From Hymenobacter sp. BT730 (lineage in GTDB: Bacteria > Bacteroidota > Bacteroidia > Cytophagales > Hymenobacteraceae), in contig NZ_JAUOFB010000001.1 of NCBI RefSeq assembly GCF_030542105.1, forward strand, positions 124,001 to 188,000: a DNA stretch of 64,000 nt, given 5' to 3'. The translations under genes were made by a program, and so were the position numbers. Of the stretch, positions 26,638-37,970 are shown piece by piece (positions within the stretch are counted from its first letter, which is position 1; every line of letters starts with the position of its first letter). The notes beneath the pieces were generated by a model. The model did not search any database. It had not been told where the DNA came from and saw nothing but the letters and a program-made list of their open reading frames with translations.

Positions 26638-27687
26638 ATGAAACTATCCGAGTTCAAATTTGACCTGCCCGAAAATCTGGTAGCACAGCACCCCGCCAAA
26701 ACGCGCGACGAATCTCGGCTGATGGTTTTGCACCGTGATAGTGGCAAGATTGAGCACCGGGTGTTCAAAGACATCATTGAGTACTTCGATGAAGGCGACG
26801 TGATGGTGGTGAATGATACGAAAGTGTTTCCGGCCCGCCTTTACGGCAATAAGGAGAAAACCGGCGCCAAGATTGAGGTTTTCCTGCTGCGCGAGCTGAA
26901 CAAGGAAATTCACCTGTGGGACGTGCTGGTAGATCCGGCCCGCAAAATCCGGGTGGGTAACAAGCTCTACTTCGGTGAGTCCGACATGGTGGCGGAAGTT
27001 ATTGACAACACGACTTCGCGCGGCCGGACCATCAAATTCCTGTTCGATGGTACCGACGAGGAATTTTACAAAGCGCTGCACGACTTAGGCGAAACGCCTC
27101 TTCCACGTGAATCCATCACCCGCGAGGCAGAGCCAGCGGATAAGGAGCGCTACCAGACCATTTACGCCAAGCACACGGGTGCTGTGGCCGCGCCTTCGGC
27201 CGGTCTGCACTTCACCCGTGAGGTAATGAAGCGCCTGGAAATTAAAGGTGTAGAGGTAGCCCCGGTTACCCTGCACGTAGGTTTGGGCACTTTCCGCGCC
27301 GTTGACGTGGAAGATCTGACCAAGCACAAAATGGATTCGGAGAACTTTGTGGTACCTTCTGAAACGGCTACCATCGTAAACCGGGCGCTGGACCGCAAAA
27401 AGCGGGTGTGCGCCGTGGGCACCACCTCTATGCGCGCTATGGAGTCGTCGGTATCGGCTAATGCCCGGCTGAAGGCTACCGAGGGCTGGACAGACAAGTT
27501 TATCTTCCCTCCCTACGATTTTAAAATTGCCAACTGCCTGCTGACCAACTTTCACACCCCGGAAAGCACGCTGATGATGCTGGCTGCCGCCTTCGCTGGC
27601 TACGACCTGCTCATTGAAGCCTACCAAACGGCTATCAAAGAGAAATATAAGTTCTTCAGCTACGGCGACGCCATGCTGATTCTGTAG
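26638..27687 (+). CDS. queA: S-adenosylmethionine:tRNA ribosyltransferase-isomerase
   Basis: A 349-aa protein that transfers ribosyl from SAM to 7-aminomethyl-7-deazaguanine in tRNA, making epoxyqueuosine. The N-terminus [28 protein letters not shown] is characteristic, as are [28 protein letters not shown] (about 181-195) and [10 protein letters not shown]. Length and motifs match QueA fully. A possible -7 box TACTTTCG (26581-26588, one mismatch) lies 50 bp upstream. Confidence 0.95.
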   Translation: MKLSEFKFDLPENLVAQHPAKTRDESRLMVLHRDSGKIEHRVFKDIIEYFDEGDVMVVNDTKVFPARLYGNKEKTGAKIEVFLLRELNKEIHLWDVLVDPARKIRVGNKLYFGESDMVAEVIDNTTSRGRTIKFLFDGTDEEFYKALHDLGETPLPRESITREAEPADKERYQTIYAKHTGAVAAPSAGLHFTREVMKRLEIKGVEVAPVTLHVGLGTFRAVDVEDLTKHKMDSENFVVPSETATIVNRALDRKKRVCAVGTTSMRAMESSVSANARLKATEGWTDKFIFPPYDFKIANCLLTNFHTPESTLMMLAAAFAGYDLLIEAYQTAIKEKYKFFSYGDAMLIL

Positions 27688-27709
27688 CCTCTTGATCTGA
27701 TTACCCCTG

Positions 27710-27742
27710 AAAGCCCGGTTGCCAACGCAGCCGGGCTTTTTG
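27710..27742 (+). terminator. Terminator after queA
   Basis: AAAGCCCGG and CCGGGCTTTTT pair around TTGCCAACGCAG and end in T5, 22 bp after the queA stop. Confidence 0.85.
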
Positions 27743-27760
27743 TTTTAGGTAGCTAATAGC

Positions 27761-28105
27761 TCAGTGGCTGGAGGGCATACTCACCTGCCCGGTTACCACC
27801 AGGTTGCCTACCTGCAGACGCTTAATGGTCAGCTGGTCTATTTCCACGTGACCCAGCCGGGATGCACGCACCGTCAGGCGGCGTACTGCCAGGCGGCCTA
27901 TTGCCAAAGCGCCAATAGCAACGGCACCAAAGGCCACAGCCCCAATAGCTAATGCGCCTACACTGCGAGCCCCAATGGACTCTACTCCGGTAGCACGGGC
28001 GCCAATGGCCAGCGCCCGGATAGCCTGCGGAGGAATAACCTTGGATTTGGGAGAAAGAGTCGTGATAGGCTGAGAAGACATGGAGGGGGAGGCTGGAGTA
28101 GTCAT
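27761..28105 (-). CDS. Pentad-repeat protein, likely beta-helix
   Basis: A 114-aa protein; start at ATG 28105 (MTTPASPSMSSQPI), since upstream residues are non-protein-like. Residues about 29-105 follow a five-residue period of the form small-(Ile/Val/Phe)-Gly-x-(Leu/Val/Arg): AIGAR, ATGVE, SIGAR, SVGAL, AIGAV, AFGAV, AIGAL, AIGRL. Such a period fits a quadrilateral beta-helix related to pentapeptide-repeat proteins, though the consensus is not the classic A(D/N)LxX. No signal peptide. Function unknown. It lies convergent with queA and divergent from ispD. Confidence 0.65.
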   Translation of the reverse strand: MTTPASPSMSSQPITTLSPKSKVIPPQAIRALAIGARATGVESIGARSVGALAIGAVAFGAVAIGALAIGRLAVRRLTVRASRLGHVEIDQLTIKRLQVGNLVVTGQVSMPSSH

Positions 28106-28199
28106 AGCGTAGCAGGATAGAAGTGGAAGTATATCAGGCCCCACAAACAGGCCGTTAGGGGGCCGCGCGCAGTGGCAGACGGCCTTATTGAATATACGC

Positions 28200-28207
28200 T
28201 AATTTTG
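28200..28207 (+). promoter_or_regulatory. Candidate -7 box for ispD (TAnnTTTG)
   Basis: TAATTTTG matches TAnnTTTG fully, 51 bp before the ispD ATG. No clear TTTG at 17-23 bp upstream. Confidence 0.4.
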
Positions 28208-28258
28208 GGCGTAACACGGCGCACTGCTGACGCCGGGCTTAGCCTTCTATAGCTTTTT

Positions 28259-28957
28259 ATGCCTCTTCCCCGCTTTGCCATTATCGTTGCCGGCGGCAGC
28301 GGCACGCGCATGGGCGCCGACCGCCCTAAACAGTTTCTGAATCTGCTGGGCGAGCCAGTACTATTGCATACGTTGCGGCGCTTTGCCGAGCCTGCCTTGC
28401 AGGTGCAGCGCATTGTGCTGGTACTTCCCGCCGATGCGTTTGCGACCTGGCAGCAACTCTGCACGGAGCATGCCATACAGATTCCGCACACTGTGGTAGC
28501 CGGTGGGGCTTCGCGCTGGGCCTCCGTTCGGTTGGGCCTGGCGGAGGTGGCGGGTAGTAACAACGAAGGAATTGTAGCCGTGCACGATGGGGTGCGGCCG
28601 CTCACGTCATTTTCCGTCATCAACAATACTTACCTGGCAGCAGAAGCACACGGGGCTGCTGTGGCTGCCGTAGTGCCCAAAGACTCGGTGCGCGGGCTGT
28701 CTAAGGATGGCTCTTATGCCTTAGACCGTTCCCGACTGCGCCTCGTGCAAACCCCACAATGCTTTGAGTTGAATTTGCTGCAGCGCGCCTACCAAATGCC
28801 GGAGTTATCCACCTTTACGGACGATGCCAGTGTGGTGGAAGACCTGCACCCCATCCGGCTGGTGGAGGGCGACTATCGTAACCTGAAAATTACCACCCCG
28901 GAAGACCTGCTGGTAGCGGAAGCTTTTCTGCGGGCTGCCAGTCCTCCTACCGTCTAA
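28259..28957 (+). CDS. ispD: 2-C-methyl-D-erythritol 4-phosphate cytidylyltransferase
   Basis: A 232-aa enzyme of the MEP isoprenoid pathway that joins MEP and CTP. The CTP-binding motif AGGSGTRMG (11-19) and PKQF (23-26) are intact, and VHDGVRPL follows. Length is normal and it is cytoplasmic. It feeds isoprenoid supply, including carotenoids. The next gene is an enoyl-CoA hydratase 66 bp on, in the same direction. Confidence 0.93.
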   Translation: MPLPRFAIIVAGGSGTRMGADRPKQFLNLLGEPVLLHTLRRFAEPALQVQRIVLVLPADAFATWQQLCTEHAIQIPHTVVAGGASRWASVRLGLAEVAGSNNEGIVAVHDGVRPLTSFSVINNTYLAAEAHGAAVAAVVPKDSVRGLSKDGSYALDRSRLRLVQTPQCFELNLLQRAYQMPELSTFTDDASVVEDLHPIRLVEGDYRNLKITTPEDLLVAEAFLRAASPPTV

Positions 28958-29023
28958 CTTACGGCGCAATATTTCCGCTGATCCGGTTACTTTGCCCGCC
29001 CATTCCTCCCCAACTGATTTCTC

Positions 29024-29824
29024 ATGGAAGCCACCCAGCCTACTTATACCTGCCTGCTCTACAACGTAAGCCCCGACGGCGTAGCCACCATTACCCTGAA
29101 CCGCCCCGATGTATTCAATGCCTTTAACGACCCACAGAGCTATGAGCTGCAGGATGCTCTTAAGCAGATAGCGCGTGATGTGCGGGTGCGGGTGCTGGTC
29201 CTAACAGGTGCTGGCCGGGCCTTCTGCTCGGGGCAAGATCTGAAGGGCGCCAGCAATGGGGAAAAACGCTCATTTTATGATTCCCTGCACAAGCGTTATA
29301 ACCCCATTATCCGGGCCATGCGGACGCTGCCCAAACCCATCATCTGCCGCCTCAACGGCGTTGCGGCCGGCGCGGGCTGCTCGCTGGCACTGGCCTGCGA
29401 CGCTATTGTAGCTTCTACTGAGGCTTCCCTGATTGAGGTATTTATCAATATTGGCCTGGTACCGGATTCGGGCTCGTCGTGGTTTTTGCCGCGGCTGGTG
29501 GGCACGCTCAAAGCATTTGAGCTGTGCACGCTGGGCAGCAAGGTGCCGGCCGAAGAAGCCCTGCGCCTGGGCCTGGTAAACCAAGTGGTAGCTCCTGAGC
29601 ACCTGGACGAAGCTACCTATGCACTGGCGGGCCGCTACGCTGCCGCTCCTACCAAAGCCATTGGCCTGATTAAGCAAATGCTGAACAAGGCTGGCGCGGC
29701 CACGCTGGATGAGATGCTGGATTACGAAGCCCATTGCCAGCAGATTGCCGGCGAGTCGGCGGACTACCAGGAGGGTGTAAAGGCGTTTGCGGAAAAGCGT
29801 AAGCCTGCTTTCACCGGCAAATAA
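29024..29824 (+). CDS. Enoyl-CoA hydratase/isomerase (PaaG-like)
   Basis: A 266-aa crotonase. The oxyanion-hole glycine region is GRAFCSGQDLKG (about 64-75), and NGVAAGAGCSLALACD (about 111-126) forms the second part. The catalytic Glu/Asp area is VFINIGLVPDSGSSWFLPRLVG, where PDSG is typical of PaaG (phenylacetyl-CoA ring isomerase). No other paa genes are adjacent, so the substrate is uncertain; fatty-acid or phenylacetate metabolism are both possible. It is followed by a strong hairpin. Confidence 0.85.
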   Translation: MEATQPTYTCLLYNVSPDGVATITLNRPDVFNAFNDPQSYELQDALKQIARDVRVRVLVLTGAGRAFCSGQDLKGASNGEKRSFYDSLHKRYNPIIRAMRTLPKPIICRLNGVAAGAGCSLALACDAIVASTEASLIEVFINIGLVPDSGSSWFLPRLVGTLKAFELCTLGSKVPAEEALRLGLVNQVVAPEHLDEATYALAGRYAAAPTKAIGLIKQMLNKAGAATLDEMLDYEAHCQQIAGESADYQEGVKAFAEKRKPAFTGK

Positions 29825-29835
29825 CCAATAGCACT

Positions 29836-29883
29836 TTAATCAAAAGAGCCCGGAGCCATATGGCTCCGGGCTCTTTTGATTAA
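29836..29883. terminator. Perfect 22-bp hairpin terminator
   Basis: Arms 29836-29857 and 29862-29883 are perfectly complementary around an ATAT loop, and the stem includes CTCTTTTGATT on its 3' side. It separates the crotonase from the convergent lipoprotein gene and can act in both directions. Confidence 0.85.
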
Positions 29884-29980
29884 TACCGTATCAGCGCTTC
29901 TGTAAGCGTATTATCAGCTCAACTCAGATGGTTTTATTCCCTTACCGGTACCGGGATTCTGAAGTCAGCCAAGCGGCTGC

Positions 29981-30826
29981 CTAGCGCAGGTTAATCAGGC
30001 GGGTTTTGCCATCAATGGTTACGGAGGCAATATTATCGCAGGCCTGGGTGCCGGTGGGGTCGTAGTTGAGCAGCAGGCTGCGGTTTTTGTAGTTGGTGAT
30101 ATTGAGGGTGCCGGCCACGAAATGCCGGGCGCATCCCCGGCGAAGCACCTTCGCCAGCGGCTGCTCAATCTGCACGGTGTAGGCCACGCCTTTGCGGTTT
30201 ACTCCCGAGCCCGAGCCGGTTACTTTATATTCATCATCGAACACGGTGCGGGTGCCAAAGCCCGCCGTACGGGTGTAGGTGCGCTCTGAGTTCCAGGTGG
30301 CCGTGCCGGTAGCCGTGGCTACACTGGCATCCTGTACCTTTAAATTATAGGACCCGTTTTCTAGCGTGGTTAAAATACGCGTGCCGGTATGGCGCCGGTC
30401 GTTTACGTAGTAGTCTACCAGGGAGATAGTGGCCGAGGAGCCTGCCTGCCGCCGCTCGCCCTGAAATACCACTACAATTTTACCGCGCCGGGCGATACCG
30501 CGGGCGTCCAGGCAGTTGGTAGTTCCAAAATCCAGGGTGAGCGTGCGGATAGCGGCCTCGTAGGTGCGGGTAGCACAGTCCGGGAGGATCAGGCGGAGGT
30601 CGTCGGGGGCGACGGCCGGGCTGCCGGAAGTGGTTAAGTCGGCGGGTTCTGCAGCGGCGGTCAGGTCACTTACTGTCACGTTTTCTTCTTCTACCGTAGC
30701 GTAGTCTTCCGCAGAAGCCGTACGGTCCGGGCTGAGCTCATCACTTTCTTTATTACAACCAGCAAGTAGCAGGCCGGACGCGGCCAGGGCCGAAAAGCAC
30801 ACGGAACGGAAGATGGAGGCGTTCAT
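29981..30826 (-). CDS. Lipoprotein, unknown family
   Basis: A 281-aa protein starting at ATG 30826 (MNASIFRSVCFSALAASG) with lipobox LLAGC (Cys 24 or so), so anchored in the outer membrane. After an acidic linker it has beta-rich sequence (RGKIVVVFQGERR, TGTATWNSERTYTR, GTLNITNYKNRSLLLNYD) suggesting a beta-sandwich. Cys pairs (CATRTY, TNCLD, RRGCAR, TQACDN) may form disulfides. I do not recognise the family, and no partner gene is obvious. It is divergent from the DUF4142 cluster. Confidence 0.7.
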   Translation of the reverse strand: MNASIFRSVCFSALAASGLLLAGCNKESDELSPDRTASAEDYATVEEENVTVSDLTAAAEPADLTTSGSPAVAPDDLRLILPDCATRTYEAAIRTLTLDFGTTNCLDARGIARRGKIVVVFQGERRQAGSSATISLVDYYVNDRRHTGTRILTTLENGSYNLKVQDASVATATGTATWNSERTYTRTAGFGTRTVFDDEYKVTGSGSGVNRKGVAYTVQIEQPLAKVLRRGCARHFVAGTLNITNYKNRSLLLNYDPTGTQACDNIASVTIDGKTRLINLR

Positions 30827-30983
30827 GTTATAAAAGGTTTGACGATGAAAGAAGCTGTTTTGCGGCTTAGAAAGCTGAATATTCAAAAGGTTTAATCTAC
30901 TCAAAAATTTTCTTTTTGCACTTTTCAGGCTTTCGTTTTCTCTTTCGAAAGAACACGTATCCCTTCGGTGCGTATAGAGGGCT

Positions 30984-31598
30984 ATGTTTCAACGCCCTTC
31001 CCTCCCTTCGTTGCCTTCCCTCGGCCGGGTTTTCCTGCCTGCTATGCTGCTTGTACTGGTAGCAGCCTGCTCACCCGATGCCAGCCAGAAAGACCCCGTA
31101 GCTGAAGCAAAATTCGAAAATGAGCGCCGCATCAGCAGTGAAGATGTCACTAAAAAGCAGGAGCGCGACGCAGAGTTTATGGTGAACACGGCCGTAGCCA
31201 GCCTGATGACCGTGCAGCTCAGCCAACTGGCCCAGCAGAAAGCGGCGCTGCCAGCGGTACGGGCCCTGGCCGGTAAGCTGCAAACCGACCATACTACCCT
31301 CGACCAAGCGCTGCAGAATCTGGCGCAGCAGAAAAGCATTGTGCTGCCCACCGGCCTGGGCAATGACCAGCAGAAGCGCTACCGCGAGTTTGGCAGCTAC
31401 ACCGGGGGCAGCTTTGATAGAGAATACATCAGTCAGCTCACCGATAGTTACAAGCAACTGGCTGAGGCCTTCGACGATATGCGTGAAGAAGCTTATGATG
31501 GCGACATCCGTGGCTTTGCGGCCAATTACCTGCCCATCGTGCAGCAGCACCTTTCTCAGTTGAAAGACCTCGAAGACCAGACCGAGGACCTAAAATAA
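30984..31598 (+). CDS. DUF4142 lipoprotein (1st of three)
   Basis: A 204-aa lipoprotein; signal peptide with Cys at VLVAACS (about residue 29), then a DUF4142 helical domain (EFMVNTAVASLMTVQLSQLAQQKA; LAGKLQTDHTTLDQAL; FDREYISQLTDSYKQL). DUF4142 proteins are periplasmic helical bundles of unknown function, often multicopy in Bacteroidota. In this copy the DH pair seen in the second half of the other two (MVEDHEEDV; MVIDHDKTV) is replaced by LTDSYKQL, so it may be specialised. First of four lipoprotein genes in a row. Confidence 0.82.
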   Translation: MFQRPSLPSLPSLGRVFLPAMLLVLVAACSPDASQKDPVAEAKFENERRISSEDVTKKQERDAEFMVNTAVASLMTVQLSQLAQQKAALPAVRALAGKLQTDHTTLDQALQNLAQQKSIVLPTGLGNDQQKRYREFGSYTGGSFDREYISQLTDSYKQLAEAFDDMREEAYDGDIRGFAANYLPIVQQHLSQLKDLEDQTEDLK

Positions 31599-31645
31599 CG
31601 CTCTTTTATTTTTACTCTCCTGCCCTCTAAAGCACCCTACAATCA

Positions 31646-31885
31646 ATGAAAAAAGCGCTGTTTGTTTACCTGCCCCTCTTGGCAGCCCTGACCCTGAATG
31701 CAGGCTGCAATACCGATAAGCGTACGGATGGCACTGCCGGCGAAGCCGTGAGCGACATGGACAAAGCCGCCCAAGAAGGCGGGGTACAGGCTGATGCCAC
31801 CGTAATTGATAACGACGCCGGCCCCACGGTAGCTGTTGATGCTGACTCGGCGGCCGCCGCAATGGATTCTACCAGTCGCCGGTAG
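31646..31885 (+). CDS. Small acidic lipoprotein
   Basis: A 79-aa lipoprotein, signal peptide MKKALFVYLPLLAALTLNAGC (Cys 21). The mature part is low-complexity and acidic (Asp/Ala/Thr, e.g. DADSAAAAMD). No domain is recognised. It lies between two DUF4142 genes with gaps of 47 and 33 bp and is probably in the same operon. Confidence 0.72.
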   Translation: MKKALFVYLPLLAALTLNAGCNTDKRTDGTAGEAVSDMDKAAQEGGVQADATVIDNDAGPTVAVDADSAAAAMDSTSRR

Positions 31886-31918
31886 GCAACTGCCACTATC
31901 TCTATAATTCCGCTACCG

Positions 31919-32518
31919 ATGAAAACTTTGCTATGGAGTACCTTATGCGCCACGCTCTTACTGATGGGCAGCGGTTGCAACTCCCGGCAGGATGCCGTGG
32001 AAAATGCTCAGGAAGTTAATAAAGCTAAAAACGAAAGCAGTACGGAGTCCGCAGCTACCGGTAAAATGGAAGAGAAGCGGAATTTTGATTCTGAATTTAT
32101 GACCAAAGCCGCCAGCGGCGGCATGCTGGAAGTGGAATTGGGCAAAGCAGTAGCCGCCAAGGCTACCACCACCGAAGCCAAGCAATTTGCCAATATGATG
32201 GTGAAGGACCACACCAAAGCCAATACCGAGCTAAAGGCCCTGGCCGCCCGTAAGAACATTACGCTTCCCACCGCTATGGGAGAGGACCACCAGGAAGTAT
32301 ATAAGGACGTGACCGAGAAAACAGGTACTACTATGGATCGGGAGTACTTGCGCGAAATGGTAGAAGACCATGAGGAGGACGTGAAGAAATTTATTGAGGC
32401 CTCCGTGAAAGCCAGTGACCCGGACATTAAAGCCTTTGCCCAAAAAACCACACCGGTGCTGCAACACCATTTAGAACAGGCCCAGAAAATGCTGGCTGCT
32501 GTGAAAGCCAGAAAATAA
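31919..32518 (+). CDS. DUF4142 lipoprotein (2nd of three)
   Basis: A 199-aa lipoprotein with signal peptide MKTLLWSTLCATLLLMGSGC (Cys 20). The DUF4142 core is complete: EFMTKAASGGMLEVELGKAV, FANMMVKDHTKANTELKALA, MDREYLREMVEDHEEDVKKFIE, IKAFAQKTTPVLQHHLEQA. The paired DH motifs recur in each half and look like a helical, possibly metal- or ligand-binding bundle; this is inference. It is the closest of the three to the family consensus. Confidence 0.87.
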   Translation: MKTLLWSTLCATLLLMGSGCNSRQDAVENAQEVNKAKNESSTESAATGKMEEKRNFDSEFMTKAASGGMLEVELGKAVAAKATTTEAKQFANMMVKDHTKANTELKALAARKNITLPTAMGEDHQEVYKDVTEKTGTTMDREYLREMVEDHEEDVKKFIEASVKASDPDIKAFAQKTTPVLQHHLEQAQKMLAAVKARK

Positions 32519-32584
32519 CCAGCAGCTTATCCTACTACCATTACTTTCTTCCTTTTAATCCTTAATCCATTTCACTAACTCTCC

Positions 32585-33199
32585 ATGAAAAAACTATTCT
32601 TTAGCCTGCTCAGCGCAGGCTTGCTACTGAGCGGTTGTGGTAACGACCGGGCTACTACCGACACGACCACTAACACCAGCGACCAGACCGGAACCGAGGG
32701 CACCGCCTCTACGGATATGAATACAATGGATACGGCCAGCACCGCCGCTACCAGCACGAATATGCCGGTACTGACGGATGAGCAATTTATGATGAAAGCG
32801 GATGAAGGTGGCCACAACGAAATAGGCCTGAGCAAGCTGGCGCTGGAAAAAGGCGTTACTGGCGAGGCCAAAACCTACGCTAACAAAATGGTGGCCGACC
32901 ACACCAAAGCCGGTACCGAACTGATGGCCATAGCCAAAAAGAAGAACGTGAAGCTGCCCGGTGACATGGATGCTGAGCATAAAAGCATTCAGGACCGACT
33001 GAGTAAGCTTTCCGGCAAAGAGTTTGAAAAAGCCTACATGGACCAGATGGTGATAGACCACGATAAAACGGTGGCCCTGTTCCAGAGCGAAATCAACAAC
33101 GGTAAGGATGCCGATGCCAAGGCATTTGCCAGCAAAACCCTACCCGTTATCCAGCAGCATACGACCATGGCTAAGGAGAACGATAACATGAAAATGTAA
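32585..33199 (+). CDS. DUF4142 lipoprotein (3rd of three)
   Basis: A 204-aa lipoprotein, signal peptide ending at LLLSGC (about residue 19), followed by a Thr/Ser-rich linker (residues 20-58) and the DUF4142 domain (EQFMMKADEGGHNEIGLSKLAL; KMVADHTKAGTELMAIA; KAYMDQMVIDHDKTVALF; ASKTLPVIQQHTTMA). It is the last gene of the tandem cluster and is followed by a bidirectional terminator at 33221-33249. Confidence 0.86.
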   Translation: MKKLFFSLLSAGLLLSGCGNDRATTDTTTNTSDQTGTEGTASTDMNTMDTASTAATSTNMPVLTDEQFMMKADEGGHNEIGLSKLALEKGVTGEAKTYANKMVADHTKAGTELMAIAKKKNVKLPGDMDAEHKSIQDRLSKLSGKEFEKAYMDQMVIDHDKTVALFQSEINNGKDADAKAFASKTLPVIQQHTTMAKENDNMKM

Positions 33200-33220
33200 G
33201 GGAGCTGACCTATCAAAAAT

Positions 33221-33249
33221 AAAAAAACCGGCTATTCAGCCGGTTTTTT
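33221..33249. terminator. Bidirectional terminator
   Basis: AAAAAAACCGGCT and AGCCGGTTTTTT form the stem with an ATTC loop. It serves both the DUF4142 gene and the convergent uvrA. Confidence 0.88.
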
Positions 33250-33265
33250 ATGCCTTTGGGTCTGA

Positions 33266-36226
<2,961 letters not shown>

Positions 36227-36250
36227 GCAACAGCGAAGCGTATAAGTCTG

Positions 36251-36279
36251 CAAAGGTACGCAAAACGGACCCCAACAAC
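36251..36279 (-). promoter_or_regulatory. uvrA promoter (-33/-7)
   Basis: On the minus strand TACCTTTG (36251-36258) fits TAnnTTTG, with a GTTG box (36276-36279, read CAAC on the given strand) 17 bp upstream. Transcription would start about 18-20 bp before ATG 36226. Confidence 0.6.
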
Positions 36280-36474
36280 TACCTGCAATAGTTTACTTGC
36301 CAAGCAGATTGGCTAGCAGATGCGGGCAGCAACGGAGAAGCCCTAAAGCGGGCAGATAGGCAGTAACAAGGGGAGCCGGAGAAAGGTCCCGCGCAAAGCA
36401 AAACTTCTTTTTCGGCCACTTACTTACGCTGATCCTAGGCATTTCGGTGGCGCTTTATCACAGGAAGACTTCTT

Positions 36475-36508
36475 TTTGGTGGCCGAAACGGGCAAAGCTC
36501 TATTTTCG
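36475..36508 (+). promoter_or_regulatory. Promoter of the MBOAT/AlgX-like pair
   Basis: TTTG at 36475-36478 and TATTTTCG at 36501-36508 (one mismatch to TAnnTTTG) are 22 bp apart. The expected start is near 36515, 27 bp before ATG 36542, which supports that start over an upstream frame opening at 36476. The rest of 36280-36474 holds nothing recognisable. Confidence 0.5.
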
Positions 36509-36541
36509 GGTCCATTATGTAGTTCGTGTATCCCGCCTTAC

Positions 36542-37960
36542 ATGGTATTTAGCAGTACGCTCTTTCTATTTTACTTTCTGCCGGGCTTTTTGCTGCTCTA
36601 TTATCTGGCGCCGGTCCGGCTCCGGAACACCGTAGCGCTGGTGTGCAGCTTGTTATTCTACGCCTGGGGCGGGCTCAATTTCCTGGCGCTGTTCCTGGCT
36701 TCGGTGGTGCTGAACTTCTACATCATCCGCCTGATGGATGCGGCCGCAGGGTGGCAGAAACGCATTTATCTCACCCTGAGCATCCTGCTGAACGTGGGGA
36801 TGCTGTTCTATTTCAAGTACGCCAACTTCTTTCTGGAAAATGCCAGCACCCTGCGCACCGCGCTGGGTGGGGCCGAGCTACACTGGCAGCAGGTGGTGCT
36901 GCCCATCGGCATTTCGTTTTTCACCTTCGAAAAGCTGACGTACTCCATTGATGTATACCGCGGTGTAAACAAACCGCTGCGCAGCTTCTGGGACTTTCTG
37001 CTCTACATTATGCTGTTTCCGAAGATGATAGCGGGCCCCATTGTGCGCTTTCACGAAATAGCCGGGCAGCTCACTGACCGCACCGCTTTTGAAACTGTGG
37101 ACCACCGCCTGGCCGGCTTTTTCCGCTTTGCGCTGGGCCTGGCCAAGAAGGTGCTCATCGCCAACGTGCTGGGCCAGGAAGCCGACCGGATTTTTGGAAT
37201 GCCGCCCGCCGAGCTGTCGGCGCCGCTGGCCTGGCTGGGAGCCCTGGCCTACACTTTCCAGATTTACTTCGACTTCTCGGGCTATTCCGACATGGCCATT
37301 GGCATTGGGCGCATGATTGGATTTCAGTTTCCCGAAAACTTCAACAACCCCTACGTTTCGCGCTCCATTACCGAGTTCTGGCAGCGCTGGCACATCACGC
37401 TGGGCCACTGGATGCGCGACTACCTCTACATCCCGCTGGGCGGCAACCGCGTGTCGAAGTCCCGGCTGTATGCCAACCTGTGGACGGTGTTCATCCTCTC
37501 AGGCTTCTGGCACGGAGCCGCCTGGAATTTCATTGCCTGGGGCGCTTTTCACGGCCTGTTTCTGATTCTGGACCGGCTGTTTCTGCTGCGGATTTACCAG
37601 CGGCTGGGCGTCCTCAGCATCCTGCCTACTTTCTTTATCACGGTAATTGGGTGGGTACTTTTTCGAGCCGAAAGCCTGACCGACGCTCTGCGGTATTTGC
37701 AGCGTATGCTGGCCGGGTCCTGGACGGAGCTGCCCCCCTTCAGCACCGAGTTCTGGGCCACGCTGACCCTGGCGAGTGTCGTTGCTTTTATGGCAGCGCT
37801 GCCCCGGGTAGAGCGGCAGGAACTGGAGCTACTGGCCACCACCCACTTCAGTCTGCGGCGCGCAGTCGCCACTACAGTAGTCACCAGTGCTCTGCTGATT
37901 TTAAGCGCGGGCTACATTATCGGCAGCCACTTCAACCCGTTCATTTACTTCCGGTTTTAA
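36542..37960 (+). CDS. MBOAT-family membrane O-acyltransferase (AlgI-like)
   Basis: A 472-aa polytopic protein of the MBOAT family. Hallmarks are FYFLPGFLLLYYLAP at the N-terminus, PKMIAGPIVRF, RSITEFWQRWHITLG, MRDYLYIPLGGNR, and LSGFWHGAAWNFIAWG, where the His of FWHGAAW is the proposed catalytic residue. AlgI-like proteins pass acetyl groups across the inner membrane to a periplasmic acceptor protein. The AlgX/AlgJ-like gene 10 bp downstream is the natural partner. The polysaccharide is not known. Confidence 0.9.
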   Translation: MVFSSTLFLFYFLPGFLLLYYLAPVRLRNTVALVCSLLFYAWGGLNFLALFLASVVLNFYIIRLMDAAAGWQKRIYLTLSILLNVGMLFYFKYANFFLENASTLRTALGGAELHWQQVVLPIGISFFTFEKLTYSIDVYRGVNKPLRSFWDFLLYIMLFPKMIAGPIVRFHEIAGQLTDRTAFETVDHRLAGFFRFALGLAKKVLIANVLGQEADRIFGMPPAELSAPLAWLGALAYTFQIYFDFSGYSDMAIGIGRMIGFQFPENFNNPYVSRSITEFWQRWHITLGHWMRDYLYIPLGGNRVSKSRLYANLWTVFILSGFWHGAAWNFIAWGAFHGLFLILDRLFLLRIYQRLGVLSILPTFFITVIGWVLFRAESLTDALRYLQRMLAGSWTELPPFSTEFWATLTLASVVAFMAALPRVERQELELLATTHFSLRRAVATTVVTSALLILSAGYIIGSHFNPFIYFRF

Positions 37961-37970
37961 GCGGCCTCTC

